From DATFNV01 sp963827935 (GTDB taxonomy: Bacteria > Planctomycetota > Planctomycetia > Gemmatales > Gemmataceae), in the NCBI GenBank assembly GCA_963827935.1, contig CAWHCN010000004.1, forward strand, positions 1,864,972 to 1,928,971: 64,000 nucleotides of DNA, given 5' to 3'. Below, one piece after another: positions 45,358-53,945 of this stretch. The translations under genes and the position numbers were made by a program. Position 1 is the first letter of the stretch. Each line of letters opens with the position of its first letter. The notes beneath the pieces were generated by a model that saw only the letters and a list, made by a program, of their open reading frames with translations, ran no database searches and had not been told where the DNA came from.

Positions 45358-45684
45358 TCAGGGCTTGGGGGCTTTGCGGGACCTCGGCTCATGGAGCAGG
45401 CGGCGGGCGAAGAATTTCTTCAACCCCTGCCAACACTCCTCTGTCACGAAGTAGGTCTGAGTGGCGGCGTAGGTCTTGCCGTCGGCTGCCTCGAGGACCA
45501 CCATCCAGCCGCCGGGATGATCTTTGTAATACTCGTCCCGATAATGCGAGACATACCGCACTGGCTCACCGATCTTGAAGGTACGACACGTCGCCCAGGA
45601 AAACGATTCACCCTTGGGGGAGGCTGAAAACGATTCAATACAAACCAGCTGGTCGCCGACCTGGCATTCAGGAATAAAGCTCAT
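45358..45684 (-). CDS. Possible immunity protein of the embedded toxin
   Basis: A 108-residue acidic protein: FIPECQVGDQLVCIESFSAS, FKIGEPVRYVSHYRDEYYKD, HPGGWMVVLEAADGKTYAAT, EECWQGLKKFF. It follows the toxin-like ORF by 15 bp and overlaps none. The size, the acidity and the position right after a toxin C-terminal domain are typical of contact-dependent or polymorphic-toxin immunity genes. I have no named family to support it. Confidence 0.5.
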   Translation of the reverse strand: MSFIPECQVGDQLVCIESFSASPKGESFSWATCRTFKIGEPVRYVSHYRDEYYKDHPGGWMVVLEAADGKTYAATQTYFVTEECWQGLKKFFARRLLHEPRSRKAPKP

Positions 45685-45699
45685 CGGATAAGATCCTCG

Positions 45700-45975
45700 T
45701 CAGAAGTTGTCGTCCCCGTGGTGGACTCCGCCGTCCTGGCCCACATTCGTGTGAGTTCCGTCCTTGTGCTGGACGTCCCAGTGAAGGTCCTCTTCTCGGC
45801 CACTGGTGGGATAGTGCGGCTTCCACTCATTGCCTGCTGCATCGACATACCCGCGCTCTTGCCCTCTCGGCGGGTTTTTCAGCCAGTCCGGTCGGGGCGG
45901 GATGTACGGATGGGAGCCGCCCCGCGGCAACAGGCGCCAAGGATATTTCAGCGGCCAGGCGGCGCCGTTGCTCAT
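45700..45975 (-). CDS. Polymorphic toxin-like C-terminal domain protein
   Basis: A 91-residue product: GYVDAAGNEWKPHYPTSGRE, then EDLHWDVQHKDGTHTNVGQD, GGVHHGDDNF. The HWDVQ-KDGTHTNV pattern is that of polymorphic toxin domain 37, a nuclease-type C-terminal module normally at the end of a large secreted protein. Here it is alone, and its ATG overlaps the glxB stop by 4 bp (ATGA at 45972), so it is coupled to that gene. No signal sequence. It may be inactive without a delivery domain. Confidence 0.6.
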   Translation of the reverse strand: MSNGAAWPLKYPWRLLPRGGSHPYIPPRPDWLKNPPRGQERGYVDAAGNEWKPHYPTSGREEDLHWDVQHKDGTHTNVGQDGGVHHGDDNF

Positions 45976-46907
45976 ACCACTGTACCAACGCGTGTTTCCG
46001 CGTGCCACACCCGCATCGTCCCCGGGGCCGGCTCCCGGGCCTCGAAATCATTCCCCAGCGCCGTCGAAGGGCGATCTCCTCGGTGGCAATCGCCACGAAG
46101 TCGTCGGTTTCCGCGACCACCAGCGGCTTGAAGCCGTAGCGATCTTTCACGAAGGCCAACCGTTCGGCGCTGGCCGCCAGGTAGCAAAACGAACCGTCGA
46201 AATCGTCCAGCGACGACCGCAGCGCATCTTCCAGCGACAGACCAGCGGCCATCCGGTCACGCAGGTAGATGCCGATCACCTCGGAGTCGTTTTCGGTGAG
46301 AAAGCGATAACCCCGCTCCTCGTACTGCCGTCGCAGCTTGTGGTAGTTGGTGATGTGCCCGTTGTGGACGGTCGCCAGGTCCGGCTCGCCGTGCGCCCAG
46401 AACGGCTGTGAGTGACTCAGGTCAACACGGCTTTCGGTCGAGAGGCGTGTGTGGCCGATGCCGTGGCTGCCGACACGCATGCGCGATGTGGTAATCCTGC
46501 TCCAGCTGAGCCGGCGAGCCGATCTGCTTGAGGATCTCCAGGCGCTGCCCCACGCTCACGACTTCTGTCCCGGGATAGCGGTCGAGGACAAACATTTCGG
46601 CGATGGCCACGTGGGGGAGTGCGTGCCGTGCCAGCTCCAGGCGGACGTAGGCGCCCATCGCTTCGTGGCGCAGGACAGGAGCAGCCCCGGCTGCCGACGC
46701 GATGGACCGCAGAATGGTCGCCGACTGTTCGGGATCGTCCGGGAGCTTGACCTGCGCGATCCAATGCGGCGACGTCAGACCGAACAGGGCCACGCCCGTC
46801 GAGTCCGGTCCCCGGCAGCCCAGGGCTTCGAGCATTGCCAGCAGCGTCCGCCCGATGGGCCGCTCCGTTCCGCCGCGCTTGTCCAGGAAGCCCACGATGC
46901 CGCACAT
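45972..46907 (-). CDS. glxB: Class II glutamine amidotransferase (GlxB/MgsA type), frameshifted
   Basis: An N-terminal nucleophile glutaminase. The start is MCGIVGFLDKRGGTERPIGR (Cys1 catalytic after Met removal), then CRGPDSTGVALFG, VGSHGIGHTRLSTES (the RxSTES loop), WAHGEPDLATVHNGHITNY, and ENDSEVIGIYLRDRMAAG. This is the ammonia-donating subunit of split glutamate synthase or N-methylglutamate synthase. Two frame errors: near 46485 HIA must join RMRVGSHG (GC restored in ATCGCGCATG), and near 46060 ALRR must join ALGNDFEARE. It ends with WHAETRVGTVV. Confidence 0.85.
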
Positions 46908-46920
46908 CTTCGTCCTCGGG

Positions 46921-47332
46921 TCAGCGGGGATAACGACCAGCGGCGATCAGGGCCTGCCGCATCTCCACATTTTCCGGATGGTTGAATTGCAAAAGGTACT
47001 CAGTGGCCCTTCCCATTGCGGTCAGCGGCACGATGCGGGCGCCTTGCAACCGAAAGTGTTTGTTCCAGCGGTCCGTCCGCGGGTGGAACAGGCGCACAAC
47101 TCGTCCCGTATCGAGGTCGATCGAGGAGAGATAACCAGCCTTCAGATTGTTGCACAGATGGCAGGCCCAGGCCAGGTTATCCTCCGTGGTGAGGCCGCCG
47201 TGCCTGCAAGCGAGCACATGATCGGGTTCATGAGCGAGTCCTGCATCGTCCTCGTGGAGCAGGCAATACTCGCACCGTTTGCCGGCCCGTTGCCGCACCC
47301 GGGCGCAGCTTTGCGGGGAGCCGTTCGCTCAT
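46921..47332 (-). CDS. HNH endonuclease, frameshifted
   Basis: Core motif: VRQRAGKRCEYCLLHEDDAG, LAHEPDHVLACRHGGLTTED, NLAWACHLCNNLKAG. The C-x2-C, H-x-D-H and C-x2-C-N pattern gives a zinc-bound HNH nuclease. The start is ATG 47332, MSERLPAKLR, which overlaps the upstream gene by 4 bp; near 47305 two bases (GC) must be added in CTGCGCCCGG to join AKLR to ARVRQRAG. The product, 137 residues, is complete after repair. It follows glxB by 14 bp with the same orientation, but no functional tie is apparent. Confidence 0.82.
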
Positions 47333-47586
47333 GGCCGTGTCGAAACCCGGGCGCAAAGGCGCGCCTTGACCAGACGTAAGAGACGCTCGGCGTGTGCAAA
47401 CGCGTCCAACTCCTGGCGTTCTTCGGGGGACAGCAACCCCTCGTTCTGTTTCTGGAGCAACTCCCGGGCTCGCGCTTGGGTGTCGTCCGACGGACGGAAG
47501 GCCAGCCATTGTGCTCGCGTCGGTCGGGAAACGAGGAATGCGGCCAACTCTTGAGTAAACCGGATTCCGCCAGGGTTGCTTGGCAT
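47329..47586 (-). CDS. Small helical protein upstream of HNH
   Basis: An 85-residue protein: FTQELAAFLVSRPTRAQWLA, FRPSDDTQARARELLQKQNE, LLSPEERQELDAFAHAERLL. It forms mainly amphipathic helices. Its stop overlaps the HNH start by 4 bp (ATGA), so the two are probably one functional pair; similar small proteins lie upstream of HNH genes in this phylum. Function unknown. The N-terminal region is intact. Confidence 0.65.
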   Translation of the reverse strand: MPSNPGGIRFTQELAAFLVSRPTRAQWLAFRPSDDTQARARELLQKQNEGLLSPEERQELDAFAHAERLLRLVKARLCARVSTRP

Positions 47587-47739
47587 GATGGTCCTCTGAT
47601 TCCGGCCACCTTCGGGGACGACGACGCGGATTGAAGGATCGGGGGGCTTGCAGCCGCCCTATCAGGCGATTATACACGACAACACCGCACGCCCCAACCG
47701 GGTTTAAGCCGACCCGGCCACACGAATCGGAGCATACCC

Positions 47740-49105
47740 GTGAACCGCAGCACCCTCAAGGCGCAACTGCAAGAGGACGGCATCGAATACCTGCTCGTGC
47801 AGTTCGTGGACATTCACGGGTCGCCCAAGGTGAAAATGGTGCCGGCCGGCTGCCTGGACGACGTGGCCGACGTGCGGGGCCGGCTTCGCGGGCGGGGCCG
47901 TCTGGGGCATGGGCCAGAACGCCTGCGTCCCACGACATGATGGCCCGCATCGACCCGGCCAGCTACACCCCGCTGGCCTGGAAGCCCGGCCTGGCCCGCT
48001 TCGCCGCCGACCTGTACGTGGATGGCCGGCCGCACCCCTTTTGTCCGCGCGTCAACCTCAAGCGCGTGCTGGAGGACGTGCGCCGCGCCGGCTACGTCTT
48101 CAATGTCGGCGTCGAGCCGGAGCATTTCCTGGTCAGCCGCACGCGACGACGGCCGCATCGTCCCCTGGGACCCGGCCGGCGTCGATACGCTGGCCAAGCC
48201 CTGCTACGACTTCAAGGGACTGGCCGCAGCGCCTGCGATTACCTGCGCGACATGAACGACGCCCTGCAGCAAGCTCGACTGGGGCGTCTACCAGTCGGAC
48301 CACGAGGACGCCAACGGCCAGTACGAGATCAATTTCAACTATGCCGACGCGCTGACGACGGCGGACCGCTTCATCTTCTTCAAGATGCTGGCCGCGGAGA
48401 CGGCGCGGAAGTACGGGGCCATCGCCACGTTCATGGCCAAGCCGTTCGCCGACCGCACCGGCAGCGGCGCCCACATGCACTATCACCTGGCCGACGCCGA
48501 AACCGGCCGCAACCTGTTCGCGGCGGAGACCGACCCGCGCGGCCTTGGGTCTGTCGCCGACTGGCGTATCACTTCCTGGGCGGCGTCCTGGCCCACGCCC
48601 GCGCCCTGTGTGCCGTCACCTCGCCGACCGTCAACTGCTACAAGCGGCTGCAGATCGGACAGGGATTGACAGGCACGCACTCCGGCTTCACCTGGACGCC
48701 GGCCTTCGTCACCTACGGCGACAACAACCGCACGCAGATGATCCGCACGCCCGAGCCCGGCCACGTCGAGGATCGCACCGTGTCGGCGGCGTTCAACCCG
48801 TACCTGGCCTTCGCCGCCTACCTGGCGGCCGGCCTGGACGGCATCCAGCCGCCAGCTCGATCCCGGGCGAACCCAATCGCGGCAACATGTACGCCCTCGC
48901 GCCGGAGGAGATGGCCAGCCGCGGCATCCGCACGCTGCCGCAGAGCCTCGACGAGGCGCTGGACGAGCTGGAACGCGACGAGGTGATCCAGGCCGGTTTG
49001 GGCCCGATTTACCCGGAGTTCCTGCAACTGAAGCGCAAGGAATGGAACGATTACCACCGGCAGGTGACGGCGTGGGAGGTGGAGCGCTATTTGACGATGC
49101 TGTAA
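47740..49105 (+). CDS. glnT: Type III glutamine synthetase (GlnT/GmaS-like), frameshifted
   Basis: Glutamine synthetase homologue related to Rhizobium GlnT, gamma-glutamylmethylamide synthetase (GmaS) and similar ligases. From GTG 47740: LKAQLQEDGIEYLLVQFVD, VKMVPAGCLDDV, (shift), GFAGGAVWGMGQ, DMMARIDPASYTPLAWKPG, VEPEHFLVS, NGQYEINFNYADALTTADR, GAIATFMAKPFADRTGSGAH, SPTVNCYKRLQIGQGLTGTH, GDNNRTQMIRTP, and PEFLQLKRKEWNDY. GTGSGAH and the NRTQM region carry ATP and substrate residues. At least six small frame errors, for example near 47877, 47935, 48145, 48225, 48275 and 48550, none with nonsense changes. A functional gene with a poor consensus is most likely. Divergent from the glx series. 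Confidence 0.88.
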
Positions 49106-49141
49106 AATGCCAATGACAGCAGGGGAAAGGGTGACCGGCGT

Positions 49142-49184
49142 AGCCCCCGGAGGGGGCGGCGGAGTGTAGCCCCCTCCGGGGGCT
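49142..49184. terminator. Strong hairpin downstream of glnT
   Basis: AGCCCCCGGAGGGGGC (49142-49157) and GCCCCCTCCGGGGGCT (49169-49184) are exact complements with an 11-base loop. It follows the glnT stop by 37 bp. There is no T run, so I call it terminator-like only. Confidence 0.55.
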
Positions 49185-49193
49185 AAGGCAGGC

Positions 49194-49314
49194 GTTGTGG
49201 CACGGTCTCCTGACCGTGCCGCCCGGCCTGACCGAAGGTCTCCCGGAATCCGCGAAGGTTGCGTGGAGACCTTCGGTCGGCTCAAGTGGCACGGTCAGGA
49301 GACCGTGCCACAAC
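49194..49314. repeat. GACCGAAGGTCTCC palindrome, copy 2
   Basis: Left arm GTTGTGGCACGGTCTCCTGA with CCGTGCC and an inner GACCGAAGGTCTCC; right arm GGAGACCTTCGGTCGG and TCAGGAGACCGTGCCACAAC. The whole 121-bp unit is an imperfect palindrome related to the pair at 31875-32075. Non-coding. Confidence 0.8.
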
Positions 49315-49357
49315 GATGCCTCATAAACGCCGTTGATACTGGATCCGCGTGGTCACA

Positions 49358-49663
49358 TCAGTCCTGCGGCGATTCTTCGGTCGAAGCCCGCTTGCGGTTG
49401 CGCTTCTCGTCCGCCTCGTCGCGGCCCTCGAAATGGTCCACGGCCAGGTCGTGGAGGAGGAGGGTGCTGGCCCACATGCCCCACAGCCCGGCCACCGCGC
49501 GATGCTCTTCCTCGTGGGTAAAATAGGCTTCGGCGGCCCGCACCTGCTCCGGCCTTGGTGCCTCCACCGTGACGCCTGGCAGCGGCGCCGGCTGCTCCGG
49601 CGGCTGAACCACTTCCGGCGGAATCACCACCTTCGGGGCAACCATCGCGAACTCTTCGGACAT
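49358..49663 (-). CDS. Small hydrophilic hypothetical protein
   Basis: A 101-residue product: the N-terminal half is Pro/Val-rich (VIPPEVVQPPEQPAPLPG), the second half helical (EQVRAAEAYFTHEEEHRAVA, GLWGMWASTLLLHDLAVDHF). A short hydrophobic WGMWASTLLLHDLAV segment is too short to be a sure TM helix. It has no recognised family. Codon use is like the neighbours and the ORF is intact, so I think it is a real gene. Confidence 0.55.
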   Translation of the reverse strand: MSEEFAMVAPKVVIPPEVVQPPEQPAPLPGVTVEAPRPEQVRAAEAYFTHEEEHRAVAGLWGMWASTLLLHDLAVDHFEGRDEADEKRNRKRASTEESPQD

Positions 49664-49757
49664 GGGTGGTCTCCTCGAACCGATGGGCGGGAGTGGCGAC
49701 TTGCATGCAGTATAACGCGGGGCGGGGCGGCGGGCGAGGGGGGATGGGCCGGTCCCC

Positions 49758-50157
49758 TCAATTCAGCAGTGCTACGAACCCCGCCTGCTCAAAGTGATGG
49801 TCGCCGGTCAACGCCTCGGCGACGGATTCGCGCCTCATGACGATAAAGGAAATGCAGTCGGTCAGCGACCATTCCTTGTCGGCGCGAGTGACATAGAGGC
49901 GGATTCCTTCCTCGTGAAGCTGCATATCGAACGACACAACCTGAACGTTCGCATCTGCCAGGAGTGCCTGGCGGGTTTGCAAGAACATGTTCCGGTGCCG
50001 GGACCGGGCCAGCCCCGTCGGCCAGTTCCGTCAGGACCCACTCCGTCGTGATGAGCTTGTCGACGAGACCCGCATACTCCAATGCCCTGGCGTGGCTCTC
50101 ATCGTTCTTGTTGAGCAGAGCCAGGAAATAGAAGGTATCGGCGAAGACCTTGCTCAC
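49758..50157 (-). CDS. PIN-domain toxin, frameshifted
   Basis: PIN protein: FADTFYFLALLNKND (first Asp), TTEWVLTELADG (Glu), and, in a second frame, SLTDCISFIVM and EALTGDHHFEQAGF (further Asp residues). One inserted G near 49985 in GACGGGGCTGG explains the shift; repair gives LADGLARSRHRNMFLQTRQA. The pattern FADTFYFLAL and the long TD..S....M tail belong to the PIN subgroup with AbrB- or DUF104-type antitoxins. Its start overlaps the antitoxin stop by 4 bp. Confidence 0.8.
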
Positions 50158-50366
50158 CGCTTCGGACTCCCGTGAATATAGTGATCGTGGTTGCGGGCCA
50201 TGTCGGCGGGCAGATCATCGACGGTGCCAGCCAGTTTCAAGAGCCGGTCGCGGAGCGTTGTGGCCGGAATGTCGCGGACAATCACCTCAACACGCGCCCC
50301 TTCGGGGAGCTGCTGGGCGTCGTCGAGAACGATGACGCCGTTTTCCACCTTGCCCTCAAAGCTCAT
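50154..50366 (-). CDS. Antitoxin partner of the PIN toxin
   Basis: A 70-residue product with a beta-hairpin N terminus: FEGKVENGVIVLDDAQQLPE, GARVEVIVRDIP, then LRDRLLKLAGTVDDLPADMA. The GxVxNGVIxLDxxxxLPEGxxVEV consensus is shared with VapB/DUF104-like DNA-binding antitoxins. It is upstream of the toxin with ATGA overlap. Intact; autoregulation is expected but no operator can be seen. Confidence 0.82.
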   Translation of the reverse strand: MSFEGKVENGVIVLDDAQQLPEGARVEVIVRDIPATTLRDRLLKLAGTVDDLPADMARNHDHYIHGSPKR

Positions 50367-50547
50367 GGTCTACCTCGATCAAGGAGGACGGCGATGCCAT
50401 TCGTCACGACGCCGGAGACGATGTTAGACATTACCCCAGGGTCAGTATAACGCAGCCCCGCCCCGCCGGGGAGGAAATCGGGCGAGTCTCTCTGTGTTGA
50501 CAACTGTCACCGGCGGATCATAATGGACCCGGTATTGAGGTGTTGTG

Positions 50548-50775
50548 ATGGCAAAGCGACGGCCCAGGCATCCTGATAAGGAAATCGAGATGGCAGTGCA
50601 GTACGCCGAGGCGAACGGCTGGACCTGCACCGTCCCGGGTGGGCATGCCTGGGGCATCCTTTGGTGCCCGCATGGGCAACGAGGCGGCTGCCATTTCGGG
50701 GTCTGGTCCACGCCGCGTAATGCACACAATCACGCGCGGTTCATTCGGCGGAAGGTGGATCACTGTCCGCACTGA
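50548..50775 (+). CDS. Module protein 1, Cys-rich small protein (intact)
   Basis: A 75-residue basic protein: MAKRRPRHPDKEIEMAVQYA, EANGWTCTVPGGHAWGILWC, CHFGVWSTPRNAHNHARFIR, RKVDHCPH. Similar small proteins with HPxK...A...A..NGW and GHAWG..xC blocks occur next to HTH-type genes in many bacteria. The fold recalls HicA-like dsRNA-binding toxins (short, basic, one His) but this is only an inference. ATG 50548 has GAGG 8 bases upstream. It is followed after 13 bp by module protein 2. A decayed copy of both lies at 26845-27254. Confidence 0.72.
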   Translation: MAKRRPRHPDKEIEMAVQYAEANGWTCTVPGGHAWGILWCPHGQRGGCHFGVWSTPRNAHNHARFIRRKVDHCPH

Positions 50776-50788
50776 CATAGAGGCCAAC

Positions 50789-51331
50789 ATGGCGAAGCAA
50801 GAGTACGAATTTACCTTGATCCTCTCTGGCGTGCGCGAGTTGTCGCGCGAAGTTCTGGACGCGTTCTACGAGGCGGGTTGCGACGATGCCCTGATCGGCA
50901 TGCGCGATGGAGTCGCCTATGCCGACTTCTGCCGCGAAGGCGCGTCACTCTCGCAAGCGCTGCTCTCGGCCATTCGGGACGTGGAGAAGGCCGGAGTCGG
51001 TGCCAGAGTTGAGCACGTCGAGCCGGATGAATTCGTGACCATGGCCGAAATCGCCCGCCGGCTCCAGATGAGCCGCGAAGGCGTGCGCAAACGGGTGGCC
51101 GGGCTGCGCGGGCCGGGCCACTTCCCCCCTCCCGCCGGAAGCCTGACGCGGCGATCCCCGCTCTGGCACTGGTCCGACGTGCTCCGCTGGCTGCACACGC
51201 ACGGGCCCAAAGATCGAACGGAAAGCCCGGCTTCGAAGCAGGTGAGACTCGACATGGAAGCGGGCTCACAGATCGCAGCGGTGAACGCTGCCCTGGAGCT
51301 GCGCCGCGCACAGAACCGGGAGAGGCACTGA
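50789..51331 (+). CDS. Module protein 2, HTH DNA-binding partner (intact)
   Basis: A 180-residue protein. Residues 1-85 form an alpha/beta unit (EYEFTLILSGVRELSREVLD, EAGCDDALIGMRDGVAYADF, LSQALLSAIRDVEKAG); 90-150 hold a helix-turn-helix (EFVTMAEIARRLQMSREGVR, then HFPPPAGSLTRRSPLWHWSD), similar to MerR/AlpA-type DNA binding with WxxxDVLRWL. The last 30 residues are helical. It lies 13 bp after module protein 1, which suggests an antitoxin-like or repressor role. The truncated copy at 26994 stops before the HTH. Confidence 0.75.
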   Translation: MAKQEYEFTLILSGVRELSREVLDAFYEAGCDDALIGMRDGVAYADFCREGASLSQALLSAIRDVEKAGVGARVEHVEPDEFVTMAEIARRLQMSREGVRKRVAGLRGPGHFPPPAGSLTRRSPLWHWSDVLRWLHTHGPKDRTESPASKQVRLDMEAGSQIAAVNAALELRRAQNRERH

Positions 51332-51502
51332 ATCTTTTGCGCGGGATCATGGGATCCGGAACGGCTCGCAATGCCTCTTCCGACCGGACCCATTCCGGAC
51401 GCGGGCAGGCGGTGAGATAGTCCTCGACCCGGCCGGCGTTTGTGGTTACTCTGCACGGGTCCCCCAACGTCCGCCGCATCCCGACCCGCGGAGGGATTGA
51501 TC

Positions 51503-53855
51503 GTGACCCGGACCGATCGACTCCTGCGTCTGTGCGCCTTCATCGTCCTCACCGGCCCGTTTCTGGTGCACGGCGAGCCACCTGTGGGTGAAGCGAAGCC
51601 CAAGGCAGCCGCGCCGGGCAAAGGCGGTCGCACCGATCTGTATGGTGATCCGCTGCCGGAGGGGGCGGTGGCGCGGCTGGGGACGGTGCGGTTCCGCGCC
51701 CGCTCAACTCAGTCGGTGGTCTTTAGCCCCGACGGCAAGACGGTTGCAGCCGGCTATTCGGATTTCACGATCCGGATTTGGGAAACCGCCACGGGGCGGG
51801 AAGTCCGGCGCATCACCGGCTTCCGGAGCAACGATGTCGCCTGCGTCGGATTCTCCCCGGATGGCAAGCGACTCTTTTCGCACGATTCCGAGGACGGACT
51901 CCGCGCCTGGGACCTGACCACCGACAAGGAGGTGCCCAAACCGTTTGACACCGGTCCCGTGTCGCCTGACTTTCTCCGCACACCGGACGGCAAAGCAAGG
52001 GTGACGACCGACGGGCGGGGGTCAATTCGCGTCTTGGACAGCGCCGGTAAGGTGCTGCGCACAATGGGTGAGAGCAACACGGGCTCCCTGCTCGCCCTTG
52101 CACCGGACGGGAAGACGATCGCTGCCAAGGGTAAGGATGGCACGACCCTATGCCTGTGGGACGCGACGACCGGCAAGGCGCTGCACCAGCTGAAAGGCCA
52201 CGACAAAGAACTCCTCTGCCTGACATTCTCGCCAGATAGCAAGCGGCTTCTTTCCGGCGGCAATGACCGAACGGCCCGAGTGTGGGACGTGGAGTCAGGC
52301 AAACAGCTGCATCGCTTCTACCGGCCGGAGCCCCACTGTCACTACAACGTCTTCGGTGCCTGGTCGCCGGACGGCAAGACGTTGGCGCTGGCCGGCTGGG
52401 ACGGCGTGTTGCGCCTGTACGATGCCGTCACTTACAAGGAGCGGTTCGACTTCGGCGGACACCACGGCTGGATCACGACGCTCGCCGTGTCGCCCGACGG
52501 CAGGCGTGTCGTCACCGCCAGCGAGGATCGCACGGTGCGCCTTTGGGACGCCGCAAACGGGAAGGAACTGCGCATTCTCGGGGAAGGCTCGAATTTCCTT
52601 TATTCGGTCGCCTGGTCCCCCGACGGCAGGACGGTAGCGCTGGCGTCCCTGACGGGCGAGGTGCGGCGCTGGGACGCGACAACCGGGAAAGAGTTGTCCG
52701 AGTTTCGTGCGGAGAAACATCGGCCCTGGCGCGTCGCCTTCTCGCCGGCCGGCGACCTGCTGGCATCGGTTGACGCGACGGTCTGCCTCTGGGACGCAGC
52801 GTCGGGCAAGCTCCTGCGCCGGCTGCCGGGCGACCACATGGCGGAAGGGCTCGCCTTCTCGCCGGACGGCCGGTTCCTGGCCACCGGAAGTCAGGACCAT
52901 CTGATCCGGCTCTGGGATGTGGCGTCTGGGAAGGAAGTCTGCCGCTTCGCCGGGCACGACAACTGGGTGGAGCACGTCGCCTTCTCGCCAGACGGCCGCA
53001 CCCTGGTGTCGACCAGCTCCGACTGGACGATTCGGCTGTGGGAGCTTGCGACAAGCCGAGAGCGGGGTCGCCTTGGCGGCAAGCAGCGCATGACTACGCC
53101 GATCGCGTTCTCGCCTGACGGCCGTTTCCTCGCCTGGGGCGGGAGGGATCGTCTCGTCCACGTCCATTCATTCGCCGAAGACAAGGAGGTAAGGCGGTTC
53201 GTGGGCCACGATGGCGAGATCGCCTCGCTGGCCTATTCTCCCAATGGCAAGCGGCTCTTCTCGGCGAGTTACGACACAACGGCGCTGGTGTGGGACGTGG
53301 CCGGCATCGGCGGCGGAAGAGCGGAAATGAAGCGGCTGACGGCCGACGAGGCTGTGACGTTGTGGCGTGACCTTCAGGGCGACGACGGGGCCAAGGCGTA
53401 CCGCGCGATTTGGCAACTGGCCGCGTCGCCGAACGAGACATTGCCGCTGGTGCGCGAGGTACTCAAGCCGGCAGCCGTGCTCGATGGGGCGCGACTGATG
53501 AAACTGATCGCGGACCTCGACGACGAGGACTTTGCCGTGCGAGAGAAGGCGACGAAGGAGTTGGAGCAGGCCGGGGACCAAGCCGAACCGGAGCTACGCA
53601 AGGTGTTGAAGGGCAAGTCGTCTGCGGAGGTTATTCAGCGCACGAATCGCTTCTAAGGGCGCTTCGTGGGGTTGAGACATCGCCGGAGCGTCTACGACAA
53701 TCGCGGGCGCTGGAAGCGCTGGAGCGTATGGATTCGCCAGCGGGGCACGAACTGCTGGAAGGCTTGGCCAGGGGGGCGCCAGCGCCTGGCTGACCAAGGA
53801 GTCCAGCACGGTGCTGAAGCGATTGGGAAAGCCGGTCGCAAAGCGGGCACCGTGA
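51503..53855 (+). CDS. Secreted WD40-repeat protein with HEAT-like C terminus, frameshifted
   Basis: An exported beta-propeller protein. GTG 51503 follows GGAGGGATTGATC; the product opens with a hydrophobic signal (LLRLCAFIVLTGPFLVHGE) and PVGEAKPKAAAPGKG. About ten WD40 blades follow (IRIWETATGREV, VRLWDAANGKEL, IRLWDVASGKEV, IRLWELATSRER). The C-terminal part has helical repeats (AKAYRAIWQLAASPNETLPL, LIADLDDEDFAVREKATKEL). One base is missing near 53655, where NR must join LLRALRGVETSPERL, and another near 53780 joins LARGAP to AWLTKESSTVL. The end is VAKRAP, the same as the next gene. Function unknown. Confidence 0.85.
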
Positions 53856-53945
53856 GCTGGAACGAAAACAGGGGCGGCCCCCGATTGCGGTTACGCTGCC
53901 AGGGCCGCCACGTCCGCCGCACCCCGACCCGCGGAGGGATTGCTC

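Noticed and set aside
45972..49105. glxB, HNH and glnT as true pseudogenes
   Set aside because: Only 1-2 base shifts with conserved sequence on both sides and no nonsense changes; artefact is the better explanation until reads are checked.
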